The position numbers and the translations under genes are program-made. Source: Fagopyrum homotropicum (Eukaryota > Streptophyta > Magnoliopsida > Caryophyllales > Polygonaceae). From it: a DNA stretch of 64,000 nucleotides. Positions within the stretch are counted from its first letter, which is position 1, and each line of letters starts with the position of its first letter. The stretch is from positions 29,279,001 to 29,343,000 of the forward strand of contig BSWB01000003.1 of NCBI GenBank assembly GCA_033239125.1, in the 5' to 3' direction. Positions 30,100 to 43,982 of the stretch are shown here, piece by piece. The notes beneath the pieces were generated by a model. It ran no database searches. It had not been told where the DNA came from and saw only the letters and a list, made by a program, of their open reading frames with translations.

Positions 30100-32860
30100 C
30101 ACTAGTACAGAAATACTCTCTCGGGGGTTTTTTATTAAAGGGGAAGACTGTTTTTATTTTCCCTTTATACGTCTTCCTGAGAGATATTTCTCAGGGGTTA
30201 TTTTTAACCCCTGAGAAATAAGTGGTAAGGATAGCGGTTTTTAAAAAAACCCCTGAGAAATATTTCTCAAAGGTTTTTAATAAAACCGCCGAGAAAGAAT
30301 TCTCAGGGGTTTTTTAAAACCCCTGAGAGTGAACGTCCAGCCAGGCTTCATTCTCAGGGGTTTTATAAAAACCCTGACAAATAAAGACAAATTTTTTCAA
30401 AATATTAAATACGTAAATTTGAAATATCTCACAAGTTAAACCATTAATAAATATATTACATGTCGTATTGGAACATAAAAAACAAACATTATCATTTAAA
30501 AAAAAGATGAGTTCTCAAGTACAAGTTCGAGTAAAAGATTATGGTGTCCTCCTTCACAATGAAAACGAGTACCATCATCGAACACCCTATACTCGGACCT
30601 AACTACAAGCAAAGATTGAACTTTATAAGTGGATCAGAAAGGCCACCACAAACTTCATAGAAGTACCATAGAAAACTCGTAACCGGTTCTTGCTATTTTC
30701 ATCATCCCCACCAAGTGTCAAGGCAAAAGTGGAATAATTTGTTGGACGCAACAAGAAGCCCTTGGGAGGGATGCTCTGCAAAGATAAAGAACAGCTAGAC
30801 GAAATACAATAGGCAGACACTTCTCCCTCTCAAAAGCATTGCCTTGTCAACACTTTTACTTGTCTTCCCCCAAGAGCATTGTTGAATCCTCCTGACATAA
30901 TCACTGCAGCCATCACTACTGCAGGGATATTAAGTGATTCAACCAAGCCACGAGCTCTTTGGACAAGAGAAGGTCCAACAAAAGATGCCATTTTAGTAAC
31001 ATTTTGCATTGCCCTTTTCCATTCATTTCACCAATGATGATCCAAAGTAAGTCATACAGAGTCCACCATTTTTCATCATCGTCACCAATCACAAGTTGCT
31101 TTAATGTTGGAGGATTACTGTAGTAAAAAAGAAAATTCAGAACGTCAAAAATTAAAAAGGAATGAAATGCCAAGAAATTCAAAAAAATAGGAAAGCCAAG
31201 AAATTATATTAAAATACAAGAGTATGAATACAAAAGAAAGAGATGACAATTAAGCATAATATATAAGGGATGTTCCAAGACCGGACTCATCCTGAACACT
31301 CATAACATCAATTGCTTTTATCCTCCCATAGAAATGAAAGCATAAGCATCGTGTACATGACAAAAAACAAGCATATTAAGCGGGCTACTTAGGTAAGTTC
31401 CAACAAGCCTTCATTATAAGAATTTTTTTCGAAAAATCAAACCTTGATATGTGCTCATCATTGCCTCCTAGGAACGCCTCAGATACAACAGAGTCACTAT
31501 GTCTGGAACTTTGAATGTCAAGAAAATCTGGAGGTAGTTCACAACTCTTACATTAAACTAATAAAAAGCTACCAAAATATTACTATTGACTACATTAATT
31601 TTATATCAAATAAATCAAGACAATTCCAAGGGCATATAAAGTGGATACTTTTCTAAGTTGTTAAAACTACTATAAACACAATACTAAACTGGAAAAAGAT
31701 TAATCTCACACTGTGAAGGCCAAATGGTACATACATGAAGCTTATGATCAATTCTGAGAGAAGCAACTCGTCGATTAACTTCAGAAGGTATAACGTATTG
31801 TCCCGACAAGGCTGTAGGGCCAGAATGTTTTCTTCAGAAGATATTTTCCGAATCCGCAAAACTTAAATCCTCGTATAAATGACGAAGGAAGTAGTGCTAC
31901 GAGGCACAATCCTATAAAACAATGAAGCATAATTATTTCTTCCATAATTAATAAACAACATAAAAAAACATTATTTAAAAATAAAAGACTTCTAATTTAT
32001 GGGTTAGATATCGACATACTTGATACTTGATCAAATTTCATGAGCACAAAATTTGTTATTTCTTCTAAAGATTGTCATCCACCTTTTACCGAAATAATAT
32101 CGTGACCGAGAATAGTAGAATACAAATCTTCAACACTATGGAATTTAAATGTCACTACGGATCAATGGCTCCATTTTGCAATTTTCACTACAACAAACCC
32201 TAAGTTTCTTCAAAACAATGCCAACTACAATCTGGTGCCAGAAAACTCACAAAATCACACAAGTGATGACGAGAGGAGGATGATGAAAATGAAGCTTCTC
32301 ACCCTTTTTGGTGTTCCTTGAGGGCGATGAGCCCTGATCCTCTCGCCAACCTTCACTCTATCAATCTTCGTATTTTGATTACAAAAGCCCTCAACAAGCT
32401 TCTTTGTAGCGATTAGGCAAGAAGTGTTCACTGTCAACGACTTGAGCATTGTTAGGAATGGAGTTAGGAGATATATAGGTTGCCGGAGAGTTTGACGCCG
32501 GTACACAAGAAGAAAACGAGGAACGGATTTGAAACCCACGGTCGAGAGAGAAGAGGTTTCGGGCGGAAGTCTATTGTTTTTCGGCAAAAGGATATATAGA
32601 ACAAAATAATTAAAGATTTTAGGGCGGTTTTGTAATTTAAGTTCCGAGAATAACAAATTACAAGATTTGATTTAAATTTTAACGGGATATTTTAGGAGGT
32701 TAAATTAAATCCCTGAGAGTATAGTTAAGAAAGTAAAAATTATATATATAATATGTTCTTAGGGGTTATTTCAAAAACCTCCTAGAGTGTTTTCAAATTA
32801 CAAGGATTTTTATTAACCCCTGAGAAATTACCCCTGAGAGAGGCTATTTCTGTACTAGTG
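30100..32860 (+). mobile_element. CACTA (En/Spm-type) transposon with captured gene fragment
   Basis: The 16-bp terminal inverted repeats CACTAGTACAGAAATA are exact, and the 3-bp duplication GGG (30097-30099, 32861-32863) fits the superfamily. Subterminal arrays of CCCCTGAGA-type repeats lie in both orientations at about 30115-30390 and 32690-32850. I find no transposase signature, so it is non-autonomous. The interior on the minus strand holds spliced exons of a host-type gene. An open frame at 32255-32656 (minus) is not recognised. Confidence 0.88.
30540..31860 (-). pseudogene. Captured fragment of a SPIRRIG/BEACH-like gene (several exons)
   Basis: Minus-strand blocks read as consecutive exons with introns left in place. 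One (about 31860-31735) reads LALQPCRDNTLYLLKLIDE. A short one (about 31523-31443) is bounded by a CCAG acceptor and an AAG/GT donor. A long one starts after an acceptor at 31118 and reads KQLVIGDDDEKWWTLYD, then SFVGPSLVQRARGLVESLN, then FRLAVLYLCRASLPRAS, then DDGTRFH. At least two small frameshifts and a stop break the long exon. I recognise these blocks as resembling the large PH-BEACH-WD40 protein SPIRRIG, upstream of its BEACH domain; this is from memory and needs a search. The capture is by a CACTA element, a known behaviour of that superfamily. Confidence 0.62.
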
Positions 32861-34590
32861 GGGGCAACAGGTCGCCGCCCTCGTCTTTCTGCAAGCATCT
32901 GCAACCACAGCAACACCAGCGTGCCCATGGCTGCGAGCTGGTATTCGACTCCCTTCTCCTCGAGCGTAAGAGTCAAAACCATCAGCAGCGGCACCTCCGG
33001 ACGAACCGCTTCCCTTCGACCCAACAACAAGTGTAGACGCTCCTGTTTCTATCTAGAGATCGATCTTCTAAGCCTTGCGAACAACAACAGCAGCTAGTGC
33101 TACATCCTTCACCCTTTGAGCCATGAAATCGAGTAAGATCCTTATCCTTCCTTCCTTAGTCCTTCTCTTTGATCAATCCTTAACATATATATGCTGATGT
33201 TAGCACCCTTTGTGTCTTCAATCCGTCCCTAACAGCCTCGAAAGATAGCTTGAAGAGCTGCGGCGTTTTCTGAGTTTTCAGAAGTGAAGAACAGTCAACT
33301 TCGGCCCCAGTTTTGGATAGGTTAGACTCCACCTTTACTGCTGATTTTCGGATATGTTTTAGTCGATATTGTATAGCATAACATACTAAAATTTGAGTGG
33401 AATCCGAGCTACGGTTTGAGAGTTATTGTGTTCCATAGTTGACGCCTCATGTAGTTTTTATAAATGTGCTAAGTGTTGGGAAAAACAACAGGTGATGCTG
33501 TTTTGTGAGATGGTTTTGAATAAGCTATTGATCTCCGTTGGGCTTGAATTTTGGATATGATATAGTTGACATATTGTTGCAGAACATATTAAAATTTGGG
33601 AGAAATCCAGGCAGTGGTTTGGGATTTACGATTTTTTAAAGATTGGGTCGTAAGCAGTTTTTCTGTTGTGCTGAAATTTCCAAGTGTTGAGGAAAGGTGC
33701 TTGTGATGCAGTTTTCTGAGATTGTTTAAAAAAGGCTTTTGATCTCCTTTGCTGATGAATTTGGGATATATTATAGATAAGATCTCATAGTAGAACATAC
33801 TGAAATTTGAGAGGAATCCGAGTTGCAGTTTAAGAGTTATGGCGTCCTAAAGTACAGACCTTGAGCTGTTTTTCCAGCATTGATTTTTGACTAAGTATAG
33901 GAGCATTTTAGTGTAGTAGCCAACTTTATGGAGTTTTGTAGAAGGGATAGTTGAACAGTTTTAGGAAATTCTTTCTCCTTTGAGTAGATTAGATATCATA
34001 GTTAATTTAGAGATTTATTTTAGAATTTTTATAAATTTATTTTAATTTCATATTTGAAGCTGTAGTTGGACCTTAGTGACTTTTCGAGAAATAGAAAAGT
34101 TGGTAGTTTCTCTAGTTGTTACCTAAGATCATCCTAGGGAGTGAAATATGGTTAGTTAGCATCAAATAAGAATTTAAGTAAGTATTACAGATTTTTGGAA
34201 GTTTTGGGACCAAGGGTAAATAGTCATTTTACCATAAATTGGTACTGTATTAAATTCTGTTCTAATAGGATCTACTATCTTAGAAGTCATAGACTTCTGA
34301 TTACCTAGAAAGTGTGCTGACACACTTGCCTCCTTTGACAGGCTTCTGAATTCCTACAATTACCGACGAGTGGTGATTAAGAGAGTCGAGATTTGATTCT
34401 AGTAAGTCCACGGGCTTACTTAGCTGGCTTCTTGTATGAGTGTGATGTGTATGAGTGGTGTTTGTTAGTTATGATAAATAACGAAACCGGAATAGGCCGA
34501 CTTTAATATATTGTATAATTGACCCAAGTGTATGATAACGGGTCGTGACATCATCTGCCTAGCTCTTGCGAGAGTCTAGGAGGTTCCCTG

Positions 34591-37125
34591 TGTAATAACC
34601 GAAGATTTTAAACTCCTTTTAATACTGAGTTTAATCGGATTCCGATCCACCAACCTTTTACCTGTAAATAAAATTAAAACTAGACGTGAATTCCATCATT
34701 TTATGTGACCTTAGTTCACATAAAATAATAAAAAGGGTGTAACCACAATTAATTCCGTACTTGTTTAAAAATAAAAACCGATGAGCGGTTTTGTACGAAT
34801 AATTTTTAATTAGCCGTCCAGTTTAACTTAACCGAACTGACCCAGCCCGACTTGTTGGCCCATATCCTCCAGCAGCCCAATACTAATTAATTATCCTAAC
34901 CCTAAACTAATTACGTTAACCTAATCTAATCCTATTCTATCGTCATCTGCTGCCGCTTATCCCTTCCCCTTCTGAAGAACGCAAACCGCAGCAACTCCTT
35001 CAACCTTCCCCTACAAACGACGCCGCTACGCTGTGCTCTTCCGCCTTCCGCGCTCGCCGGCGACAGCGACCTCTAGGTGAGTCACCCCCTCCGTCTATCT
35101 CTCCCCTTCCACTCTAATTCACGAACTGCAGAAGCCTCTGACTTGGCTTCACACAGCAGTACGCCGACCACCAGGAAGACCGCTAGAAACGCCAACTACC
35201 GTTCACGCCGCCGCCGGAAACGAATCCCACAACCGGCCGCCGCTGGCGACCACCAAGGCGCCACCAGGTGAACCACCTATTCTTTCTATCTCTTCCCGTT
35301 CCTCTTTTTCGTTTCGAAGTGCAGCAAGGTCTGACCTTGGCGTCACGCAGCAGTTGCGAGTCACGCCAGCGAGCCCTTCGTCGCCCTCTACTACTCCCTT
35401 TCCCTGTGCCGACGCCACACCCCACTACACACCTCCTGGACCAATGTAGCACTTCCCCGGTGGCAAGGTGAGTCCGTCGGCATAGACCCTCTCCTGTCTC
35501 TTCTATTTTGTTTAATGACAGACAACAACACCCCTTTGACCGCTGTAGTGAATAGCCGAGCCTTGCAGTACGCGGTGGTGAGTACACTCGAGTCAGCATA
35601 CGAGCTGGTCCAAGACGCCTCGCTGTCCCCTGTTGCAGCCCAACAACCGAAGGAAAAGCGGACTGTTGTAGTGCTATAGGTGAGTCCAGTTTCCTTGCGC
35701 TGCTGTACGGTTTATAGGATTGTTGAGGGTTTAAAGTGTACTGAGTATATATAGGTATGTACGTAAGAGAGTACTAAAGGTATATATGAGTATACATGGT
35801 TGTGCAGTAGAAGATAGGCATGATTAGGCATGGTTAAGTATGATTAGGTTAGAGTAAAGTATGCTGAGTATATATCTATAACCTATCATGTATATATATA
35901 CGTAACTAAATCTATTAGAGAATTAATAAGTGTATATAAATATGGGAATAAGTGAAGGGTATATACATGAGTATTTACTTAGAGAAGTAACATTTTTATA
36001 CGCGGATACATATATGTGTAAGAGTGGAGTAATACCCGAGAAGGAAGTAATGTGGTTCTATGTGACGAGTGGTTGAGATTAATATTATAACCTTTATTTA
36101 ACTGTTCTGGAGTAATAAGATATTAGAAAAACGTTCAAAAATAAATTTTAGAAGTTAAGAGGTGACTCGGAGAATTGTCGACACTAAGGGTAAAATGGTC
36201 TTTTACCGTAAGAGAGCTCTTTCCGTAATTCCTTCGCGTGAGGTTGGACATCTGGATGAGATTTTGATCCACATGCCTTTTTTGACAGGCGTTTGAGTTA
36301 CCACGAGTACGGATCGTTGTGAGACTTGTTAGAGGGTGATTTGACTCAGGTAAGTCCTTGCGACTTACTTAGCTAGTTTTTGGATATTAGTTGAGTGATA
36401 GTGGTGGTGTGTGCTATGTGCGTGTTTTAATAATAATAACTTACTAGGAGAACCGTTATTATTATGTTTAAGGCCCAAGTGTATGTATAACGGGCCGTGA
36501 CATCACTGCCCAGCTCTGACAGGAGACTGGGAGGTTCTCTATACCCAGACCAGGCAGGTACAAGGTGAGATGCATCGGATCCATTTCTAATGGTTACACG
36601 GGGGCGGAGGCGAGGTTTGGGAATCCCTCGTGTCACAAACTAAGTATCATTAGCGTGACTGAGTAGCTTAACTTAAGATAATAAAAAGGACTTGTTTGAA
36701 AGCATGATGGGTGTTTATTCTTTTATGTGTGTGTGTGTGGTATTATTGTTCTTCTAATGTTTAGATAACTAGCTAATGGTCTCTGTTGTTGTGTTTTTAG
36801 ATTTACCGCAGGTTAGACCAGCAGCTGAGTGATCCGGAAGTAGTGGTCAGCCGGGTCTCCGTACTCCTTAGAGTGGGGGTTGGGGCTGTGATTGTCGTTC
36901 TTTCTTTTGTTAAGACAGTTGTTCGTTTTTCCCTTGTTTAAGTACTATAGGCTGTTACACCGTGTTGCATTCATTACCTTAAAAATACTATTTCATGAAT
37001 TTCGGTTTTCCTTATTTGTGTCTTGTTGCAAGATCCTAGTAAATCTTGTTGTCAAATTGAGGTCAGAACCCATAGTGAGGTCCTAACCAGTAACGTTCCG
37101 AGTTTTGAGAATTCGGGGTGTTACA
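34591..37125 (+). repeat. Solo LTR of a divergent related family (2.5 kb)
   Basis: It runs from TGTAATAACC to GGGGTGTTACA with flanks CCCTG (34586-34590) and CCCTA (37126-37130), a target duplication with one change. Its CT-rich leader holds three GTGAGT donor-like sites (near 35074, 35466 and 35681) and an acceptor TTTTTTGACAG (near 36288). A version of the conserved LTR hairpin is at 36509-36531. Confidence 0.85.
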
Positions 37126-37692
37126 CCCTACGACCAGCCCAGTCCGGTATATGGTCAAATGCATTAGTACCATTCCGCGTTGGTAAACGGGGACAGGGGC
37201 GAGGTTTAGGAATCCCTCGTGTCACAAAATAAATATCATTTGTAATAACCTATCACCTAATTAAATAAAATAAAAGGATTGAGTGTTGCATGTTGATTGT
37301 GTATGTTGTGTGTTTGTGCTTTTACCTTTATCCTTATGCATAGAATGTTAGCTATAGAATGTTAGCTAACAGTTTTATACCGCTTGTAGATGCCTTGCAG
37401 GTTAAGACAGTTGTAGAGAGATCCGGAGGAAATGGTCAGCCGGGTCCACATACTCATTTAGTTGGGGACGGGAATGTCTTCTGTTCTTCATATGCGTCAT
37501 TTTAGTATCTTTTCTTGTAAGGGTGATACATTCTCCATGTATATATTGTTTAATGTTTTCAATTAATGTTTTAAATACTTTTGTGCCGTTTTGTAAGATC
37601 CAAGTAAAATTATTGTCAAACTAAGGTCGGGACCCATTGTGAGGTCTTAACCAGTAGCTCCCCGAGTTCTCAGAATTTGGGGTGTTACAATA

Positions 37693-37704
37693 TGGTATCA
37701 GAGC
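37693..37704 (+). other. Primer binding site, initiator tRNA-Met (LARD C)
   Basis: TGGTATCAGAGC lies 3 bases after the LTR end at 37689, as in LARD A. Confidence 0.88.
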
Positions 37705-37968
37705 TCTGGGTTGGAAACAATGACACTTGAAATCTTTTGAAAGACCAAATGTATAAAATAACTAGAACCCGAAAGGGGTCTAAAATTTTCAAAACGGATT
37801 TATGTTTTTACACACACGCATAGTCGGATTGTTGGGTTAGTAGTTCGTCGGACCACCATCACTCTCCGTGGATCTCTGCAACTTGGATCGATAGGAGTTA
37901 GCTTATAGACTTTTTATGATGTTATTATTATATGTTATATACATGTGTATGCTTAGTTTGTTAGTATC

Positions 37969-38007
37969 CTAAAGGATATTTTATATCCTTTAGTCGTGAT
38001 ATCACGA
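37969..38007 (+). other. Twin palindromes in the leader of LARD C
   Basis: Both stems are identical to those of LARD A at 14362-14400 and lie at the same distance from the primer site. Confidence 0.85.
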
Positions 38008-39817
38008 CGCGATTATCGCCTCATGATAAATCAACTGCGGACTTGAATAATCTCTAACACGAGGCAATGAAATCGGGCCTTGAATTGAGTATTATACTCG
38101 GGTAGACTGCTTGGTGATCCTTACAAATAACCCAAAGAACAAGTGAGCAAGGAAGTAAAGTTGTGAAGATAATTTTTACCATAAGCACAATCAGATGTGG
38201 AAAAAAAATCCCCGAGTCAGTTCAGTTAGAAGGAATAGAAGGTCGTACAAGGAACTCGGGCATACGAGGCCGAGACACAGAATTAGAAGAACCATGTAGG
38301 AGACTACAATAGTGCGGAGTAGAGATAACAATATTGGAACGGGACAAGTAGAATTGAGTACAACCAAGATTGCGGAATCAAGGACATTATAATCGAGGCG
38401 GATGCCGCATAGACCATTGTGGGCATGAGAAACCAGAAGAGACAAAATGTCAATCCGGGTGTGATAATCTAAGGTGCACGGAATGAAAACATACAATTGA
38501 GTGTAAAAAGCGGAAAGACAGACCCTACAAGTGTGGGGAGGTTTTGACCTCCTCAGAGGTATAAGAAGTTTGAAAGAAACCGTGACGCCAATATCTAAAG
38601 AATGGAAGCGTGTAGCTGGGTCAACGGAGTTTCATGAATGCGATATTACTACTAATTTCAATAAACAAAATGTGTATGGGAGAAATGCCTTGCTAGACTC
38701 GAGAGTCCAGGGTAACCCAAATTATCACGGGACCTACGCCATCAACACAGATGATCCATGCAAAAGGAACTACAAGTAGATGATCATTACGGCCATAAGA
38801 ATTTCAAAGACGCTTGTAAGCTATCGTGGAAACTTGAAACGATTAAATATGCCAGATGAATGACACAATCGGACTAGAGAAATGGAGTTAGCCCATAAGA
38901 AGCGGACAGGTGAAAGGTAGAAGAACTAAAGAAGTATAAAAGGATTTTTGTGAGCAATTGTTTACCTTCTAGCTAAGGAAATTTTGACAGATCACAATTA
39001 ACAAGGATTGGAGACTTCAACTTAATGCAAGAGCGAAAGGTGGACGCCACAAGCCTGGAGACATTTTGTCTTCTTTAAAGATAATAATTCTAAGAGGAAT
39101 CACAACGCCAGTATCGAAAGGATCGAAACCCTATAACATAGTCAACAAAGATTGGAAAGGAAATATTACACACAATGCCGATTAAGGAACCCGTGCTTGT
39201 GAGAATCGTGTGGTGGACTCAAGAGTCCAAGGTAACCCCCCATTTATAACAGAACATAGGTCATCAACATAGACGGTCCTTGTAAAGGGACTACAATTGG
39301 GAGGTAATTAAAAGTCATCGGAACTACAAGACACTTACCATCTATCGTGGAGTGTTAGGAACAACTTTTAACGTCAGGCGAATAGCACAGTGAGACTTGA
39401 GAAAGAGAGTTGTCCCAAAGGAAGCAGAAGAGTGAAAGATAAGACGAACTAAAGAAGGATAAAAGAATTAATCTAGTAGTTGACGTGCACCAAAAGTTTA
39501 ATACTAGTAGGTGATGTGCACCGAAATATAAGACGAACTAAAGAAGGATAAAGAGAAACGTTTTAAGGGTTACTTCTTGGGTGGTTAAGATAAAACTCCG
39601 GCCGAGTCTAGTAGTTTGGATCCGTGTTAAGAGAATTAAGAAAGTAAACTGAAGAAGTTGTTCTCCAATCATTATTTTGTTTCATTAAGGCAATTAAGGA
39701 AGGTACTTGGTACTTCATCCGGTTAGGACTTATGGTATAATTGGAAGAAAGAGTTTGAGGTTAATCACTTGGGACTCACAGAAAATGTCCTTATGATTAA
39801 TGAGTGACAACAGAATT

Positions 39818-39860
39818 ATCAGAGTAGCGCAGCGGAAGCGTGGTGGGTCCAAACCCACAG
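39818..39860 (+). other. Initiator tRNA-Met relic inside LARD C
   Basis: It has the same 5'-half relic as LARD A, with one change in the anticodon loop (GGGTCCAAACCC) and CACAG retained. Confidence 0.8.
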
Positions 39861-41248
39861 AGCATGAAGCTCAATGGTACAAGTTGTTTCTGAATAATGA
39901 TAGTGAGTGATATGTATTTGTTTGAAAAGAACGGGAGATAGGCTACGCGGAGTCTGGAAAATACTATATGTGATTATCGAGATTATGGAAAAAGAGAGCT
40001 ACCCTATTATGGATCCGAGTGAAGAATGACGGCTTCGTTACATGTTGCTAAACAAGTGGTTTTTGAATTCTATACTGACGGAGTACTTTTGAGTGAATTT
40101 TTCTGGATGGATTAAGAGAAGAATTAATGACGTAGTGAAAGTATTGTGCAAGGCTTACACTAGAAAGGTCAAAGGGAGTAACTACCATACTGAGTCGGAA
40201 GACATATAAGGAAAGAGCCGCAGGAGTATAATTGCTAACCGGTAATCGCGCATAGAGAAAGCATAATCTCGGGTAGAGTTTACTTGTGATGTTATATCGG
40301 AATGGATCCGAGTTGCGTTTCAAGTCAGAGCGATATTATCGGTCTGATTTACGTGGTGGAAAAGTTAACATTTATTGAGTAGATATGATCAAATGACGGT
40401 GATGAGAGATCATCTTGTGCCTAGTATCATCATTCTGGACACATCATATGCCACATAAGATGTTGGAAACTGTGTAAGAAGCTTGAGTTGAGTCAGTAAT
40501 ATATTAAAGATCTATAAAGATTGGACGACGTCCATGAAACGCAAAGAAGGACTACCGGATTTTTAATTGTTGAGTTATATCATATTTAAGACCCAAAAGG
40601 AAGTAGGTGATAAATCACTAACGGAGGAAAGATCCGACAAAGTCGTATTATGGAGACAAGACCAAGTGGGTCGTGATGCGAAGAGCATTGGGTACTTGGT
40701 AAGTGTTGGTGGATGTCCAAGACCTTTGGCCTGAGTGTGTAGTCAGAACCTTTTCAAAAGGCCGGAAGCAAGTGGCCATAACGAACTGAAGAAAGTTGAA
40801 CAGATTATTTTCCGTAGGATCAGCAAAGGATCTAGAAGTGAGTTGTGTAAGGCAACCATTGGAAGTTTTAAAGCGGTTTAAAAGTGACTGATGGACTAGT
40901 ATTCCTCACCCTATAGGAGAGTGCAACTTCGATTTTCCACGGAGGCTAAGTTTGGGAACTGAGTTTGAGATTTTCAGTTGGAGAAATACCTACCAGACAC
41001 GAGTTAGGTCATCAGATTAGAGGATCAGACAATAGAGCCGGATAATACCGGTGAGATATCCGATAACCACTCAAGAACGTGGTAGCAGGCGCTTGTGATC
41101 TAAGTACCTGAAAAGATTTAAGATTTGGTGGTTTTATGAGAAGCCGATAAGGCAACCTAAGATACGGGGATAGTAAAAGACGTAACCTTTCAAAGACCTA
41201 TGTAGCGATAGTTTTAACCTCGGGATTGACGAGTTAGGGCTTGACCTT

Positions 41249-43982
41249 TGTAACACCCCAAATTCTGAGAACTCGGGGAGCTACTGGTTAGGACCTCACA
41301 ATGGGTCCCGACCTTAGTTTGACAACAATTTTACTTGGATCTTACAACAAGGCACAAAAGTATTTAAAACATTTGAAAACTTTAAACAATATATACATGG
41401 AGAATATGTATCAGCCTTACAAGAAAAGATAAATAAAACGACGCATATGAAGAACATAAGGCAACCTCGTCCCCGACTAAAGAAGTACGTGGACCCGGCT
41501 GACCATTCCCTCCGGATCTCTCTACAACTGTATTAACCTACAAGGCATCTACGAGCGGTATAAAACCATTAGCTAAAATTCTATGCATAAGTATAAAGGT
41601 AAAAGCACAAACACACAACATACACAATCAACATGCAACACTCAATCCTTTTATTATCTTTAATTAGATGATAGGTCGTTACTAATGATACTTCTTTTGT
41701 GACACGAGGGATTCCCAAACCTCGCCTCTGTCCCTGTTTACCAACGCGGAATGGTATTAATTCATCTGACCGTCTACTTGACTGGGCTGGTAGCAGGGAA
41801 CCTCCTAGACTCTCGCAAGAGCTAGGCAGATGATGTCACGTCCCGTTATCATACACTTGGGTCAATTACGTAAATAAAAAAGTTGGCCTAATCCGGTTTC
41901 GTTGTTTATCATAACTAACAAACACCAGTCATACACATTACACTCAGACAAGAAGTCAGCTAAGTAAGTCCGTGAACTTACCTGAATCAGATCTCGACTT
42001 TGTAATTCGCAAATCGATTTGTACAGTAGGAATTCAGTGGCCTGTCAAAGGAGGAAAGTGTGTCAGCACACTTTCTAGGTGATTAGAAGTCTAAGACTTC
42101 TAAGATAGTAGGTCTTAATAGAACGGAATTGATTACAATATTAATTTATGGTAAAATGACTATTTTACCCTTGGTCCCGAAACTTCTAAAAATTCCATAA
42201 TTTATGTCTAAACTCTTATTTGAGACTAAAATGTCATATTCTAACTCCTAAAGATGAGTTTGGTTACAAACTGGCAATTTACACATTCTTCTTATTTTCC
42301 GAAAGGTCATTAAGATCCAACTTCGGCTTCAGATATAAGACTCGAATAAATTTATAAAATTTCCGAAATACTTCCTTAGGTCTTCTATGATATCCCATCT
42401 ACTCATAGGAGAAAGAATTTATTAAAACTGTTAAAGCATCACTTCTACAAAAATTTCTAAAGTTGGTTACAACACTTAACAAACAACACACTGTCTTAAC
42501 TTTGAAAAATCATAACTCCTAAACTACTCGCTGGATTTATGCCAAATTTTGATATGTTCTACTATAAAATCTTATCTATAATATATCCAAAATTCAGCCG
42601 CAAATGAGATCAAAATCCTATTTAAAACTATCTCACAAAACCGAATTTCAGCACAATAGAAAAACTGCTTACGACTCAATCTTTGAAAAATCATAAATCC
42701 CAAACCACTCGCTGGATTCCTCTCAAATTTTAATATGTTCTACAACAATATGTCAACTATATCATATCCAAAATTCAAGTCCAACGGAGATCAAAAGCCT
42801 ATTCAAAACTATCTCACAAAACAGAATCACATGCTGTTTTTCCCAACACTCAGCACAGTTATAAAAACTGCATGAGGAATCAACTTTGCAACATCATAAC
42901 TGTCCAACCGTAACTCTGATTCCTCTAAAATTTTAGTATGCTTTACTATGCAATACCCTCTGTTACATATCCGAAAACCAGACAAAAAGAATGAGTTTAG
43001 CATAACTAAATCTGGCCCAGAAGTTGGATCCTCGACACAGTTTCGAAAATTCAGAAAAAGGCTGAAACTTCACAAATCTAAAGATAGTAACTCCAAGTCA
43101 GGTTAAGGGAGGTTTAAATCTTGATCAGGATCTGAGTAAGAAGGGAAGTAGGAGAGGAGAAGAAGTCTAGACTCACCTTGGTCCGGAAGCAATCAGGGTC
43201 GAGATAGTAGCAGCTCCAGCCGGCTCTTCAAGTGCTGCTGTTGCTGGCTGCATTCTTGCGTTTCTTCTGCGCCCGAGGACTCGGTTGTGCGTCTACAGAG
43301 AGGTAAGGTCTCGTGTGAAGGCGGAACAAAAGAGGGAGTAAAGAGGGGCGTTCAATAAGGGCGTTACAGCTCTCGTAACTCCTGAGTGTTAGCTCTCTTA
43401 GGTGGGCTGGATGGGGGTTGTACGGGCTGCAAGAAGGCTGCTACTGGGCTCATAAACAGGCTGGGCTGCTGTGCGAGGATGGCTGGGCGACAGCAGGTCC
43501 TTGTGGGCTGGAGGGTTATGGGTAGTTGGGCCATCATAGCAAAGGGATGGGCTGAAACAATTGCAAGAAGGATGGCTGAAATAATTGTAAGAAAGATGGG
43601 CTGAATAGTTTGTCAAAAACCTGTCAAAACTCGTCATGGCCTTGTCAGGCCCATGAATGAGTTTGTCACAGGTTTGTCGGGCTTTGTCATGGCCTCGTAT
43701 CAGCTTAGTCATGATCTCGTCTAAAGTCATCGATAAGAATGAGTTATACTAACTAGGGTTTGATGTAAATCTATCATTTTATGTGAATTAAATTCTACAT
43801 AAAATGATAAATAATTATAAGAATTAGAGCTTGATATAATTTTATCATTTTATGTGAATTAGATTCTACATAAAATGATAAAATTCGTGTAGAAAGAAAT
43901 ACTAGATAGAATGGAAAACCGTCAACGGCTCGAAGTCCGATTTGCTTGGGAATCAAACTGAATAAAAATTCCGGATATTACA
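41249..43982 (-). repeat. 3' LTR of LARD D
   Basis: The minus-strand ends are TGTAATATCC (at 43982) and GGGGTGTTACA (at 41249). Splice-like donor and acceptor at 43176 and 42042 match those of the other LTR. GC-rich sequence at 43180-43620 has short open frames with no known domain. Confidence 0.9.

Larger units (their letters stand above)
29559..37689 (+). repeat. LARD C 5' LTR, split by CACTA and a solo LTR
   Basis: The parts 29559-30099, 32864-34590 and 37131-37689 together match the uninterrupted 57400-60210 LTR. It starts TGTAATACCC and ends GGGGTGTTACA. Confidence 0.9.
37705..41243 (+). other. LARD C internal domain, non-coding
   Basis: It aligns with LARD A 14099-17310 but contains an extra ~450 bp that is a diverged tandem repeat (38515-38960 and 39035-39445). 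LARD A has one fused copy. Twin palindromes are at 37969-38007 and the tRNA relic is at 39818-39860. No gene is supported. Confidence 0.75.

Noticed and set aside
32255..32656. Transposase exon in the CACTA element
   Set aside because: The 133-codon minus-strand frame has no feature that I can link to CACTA transposases.
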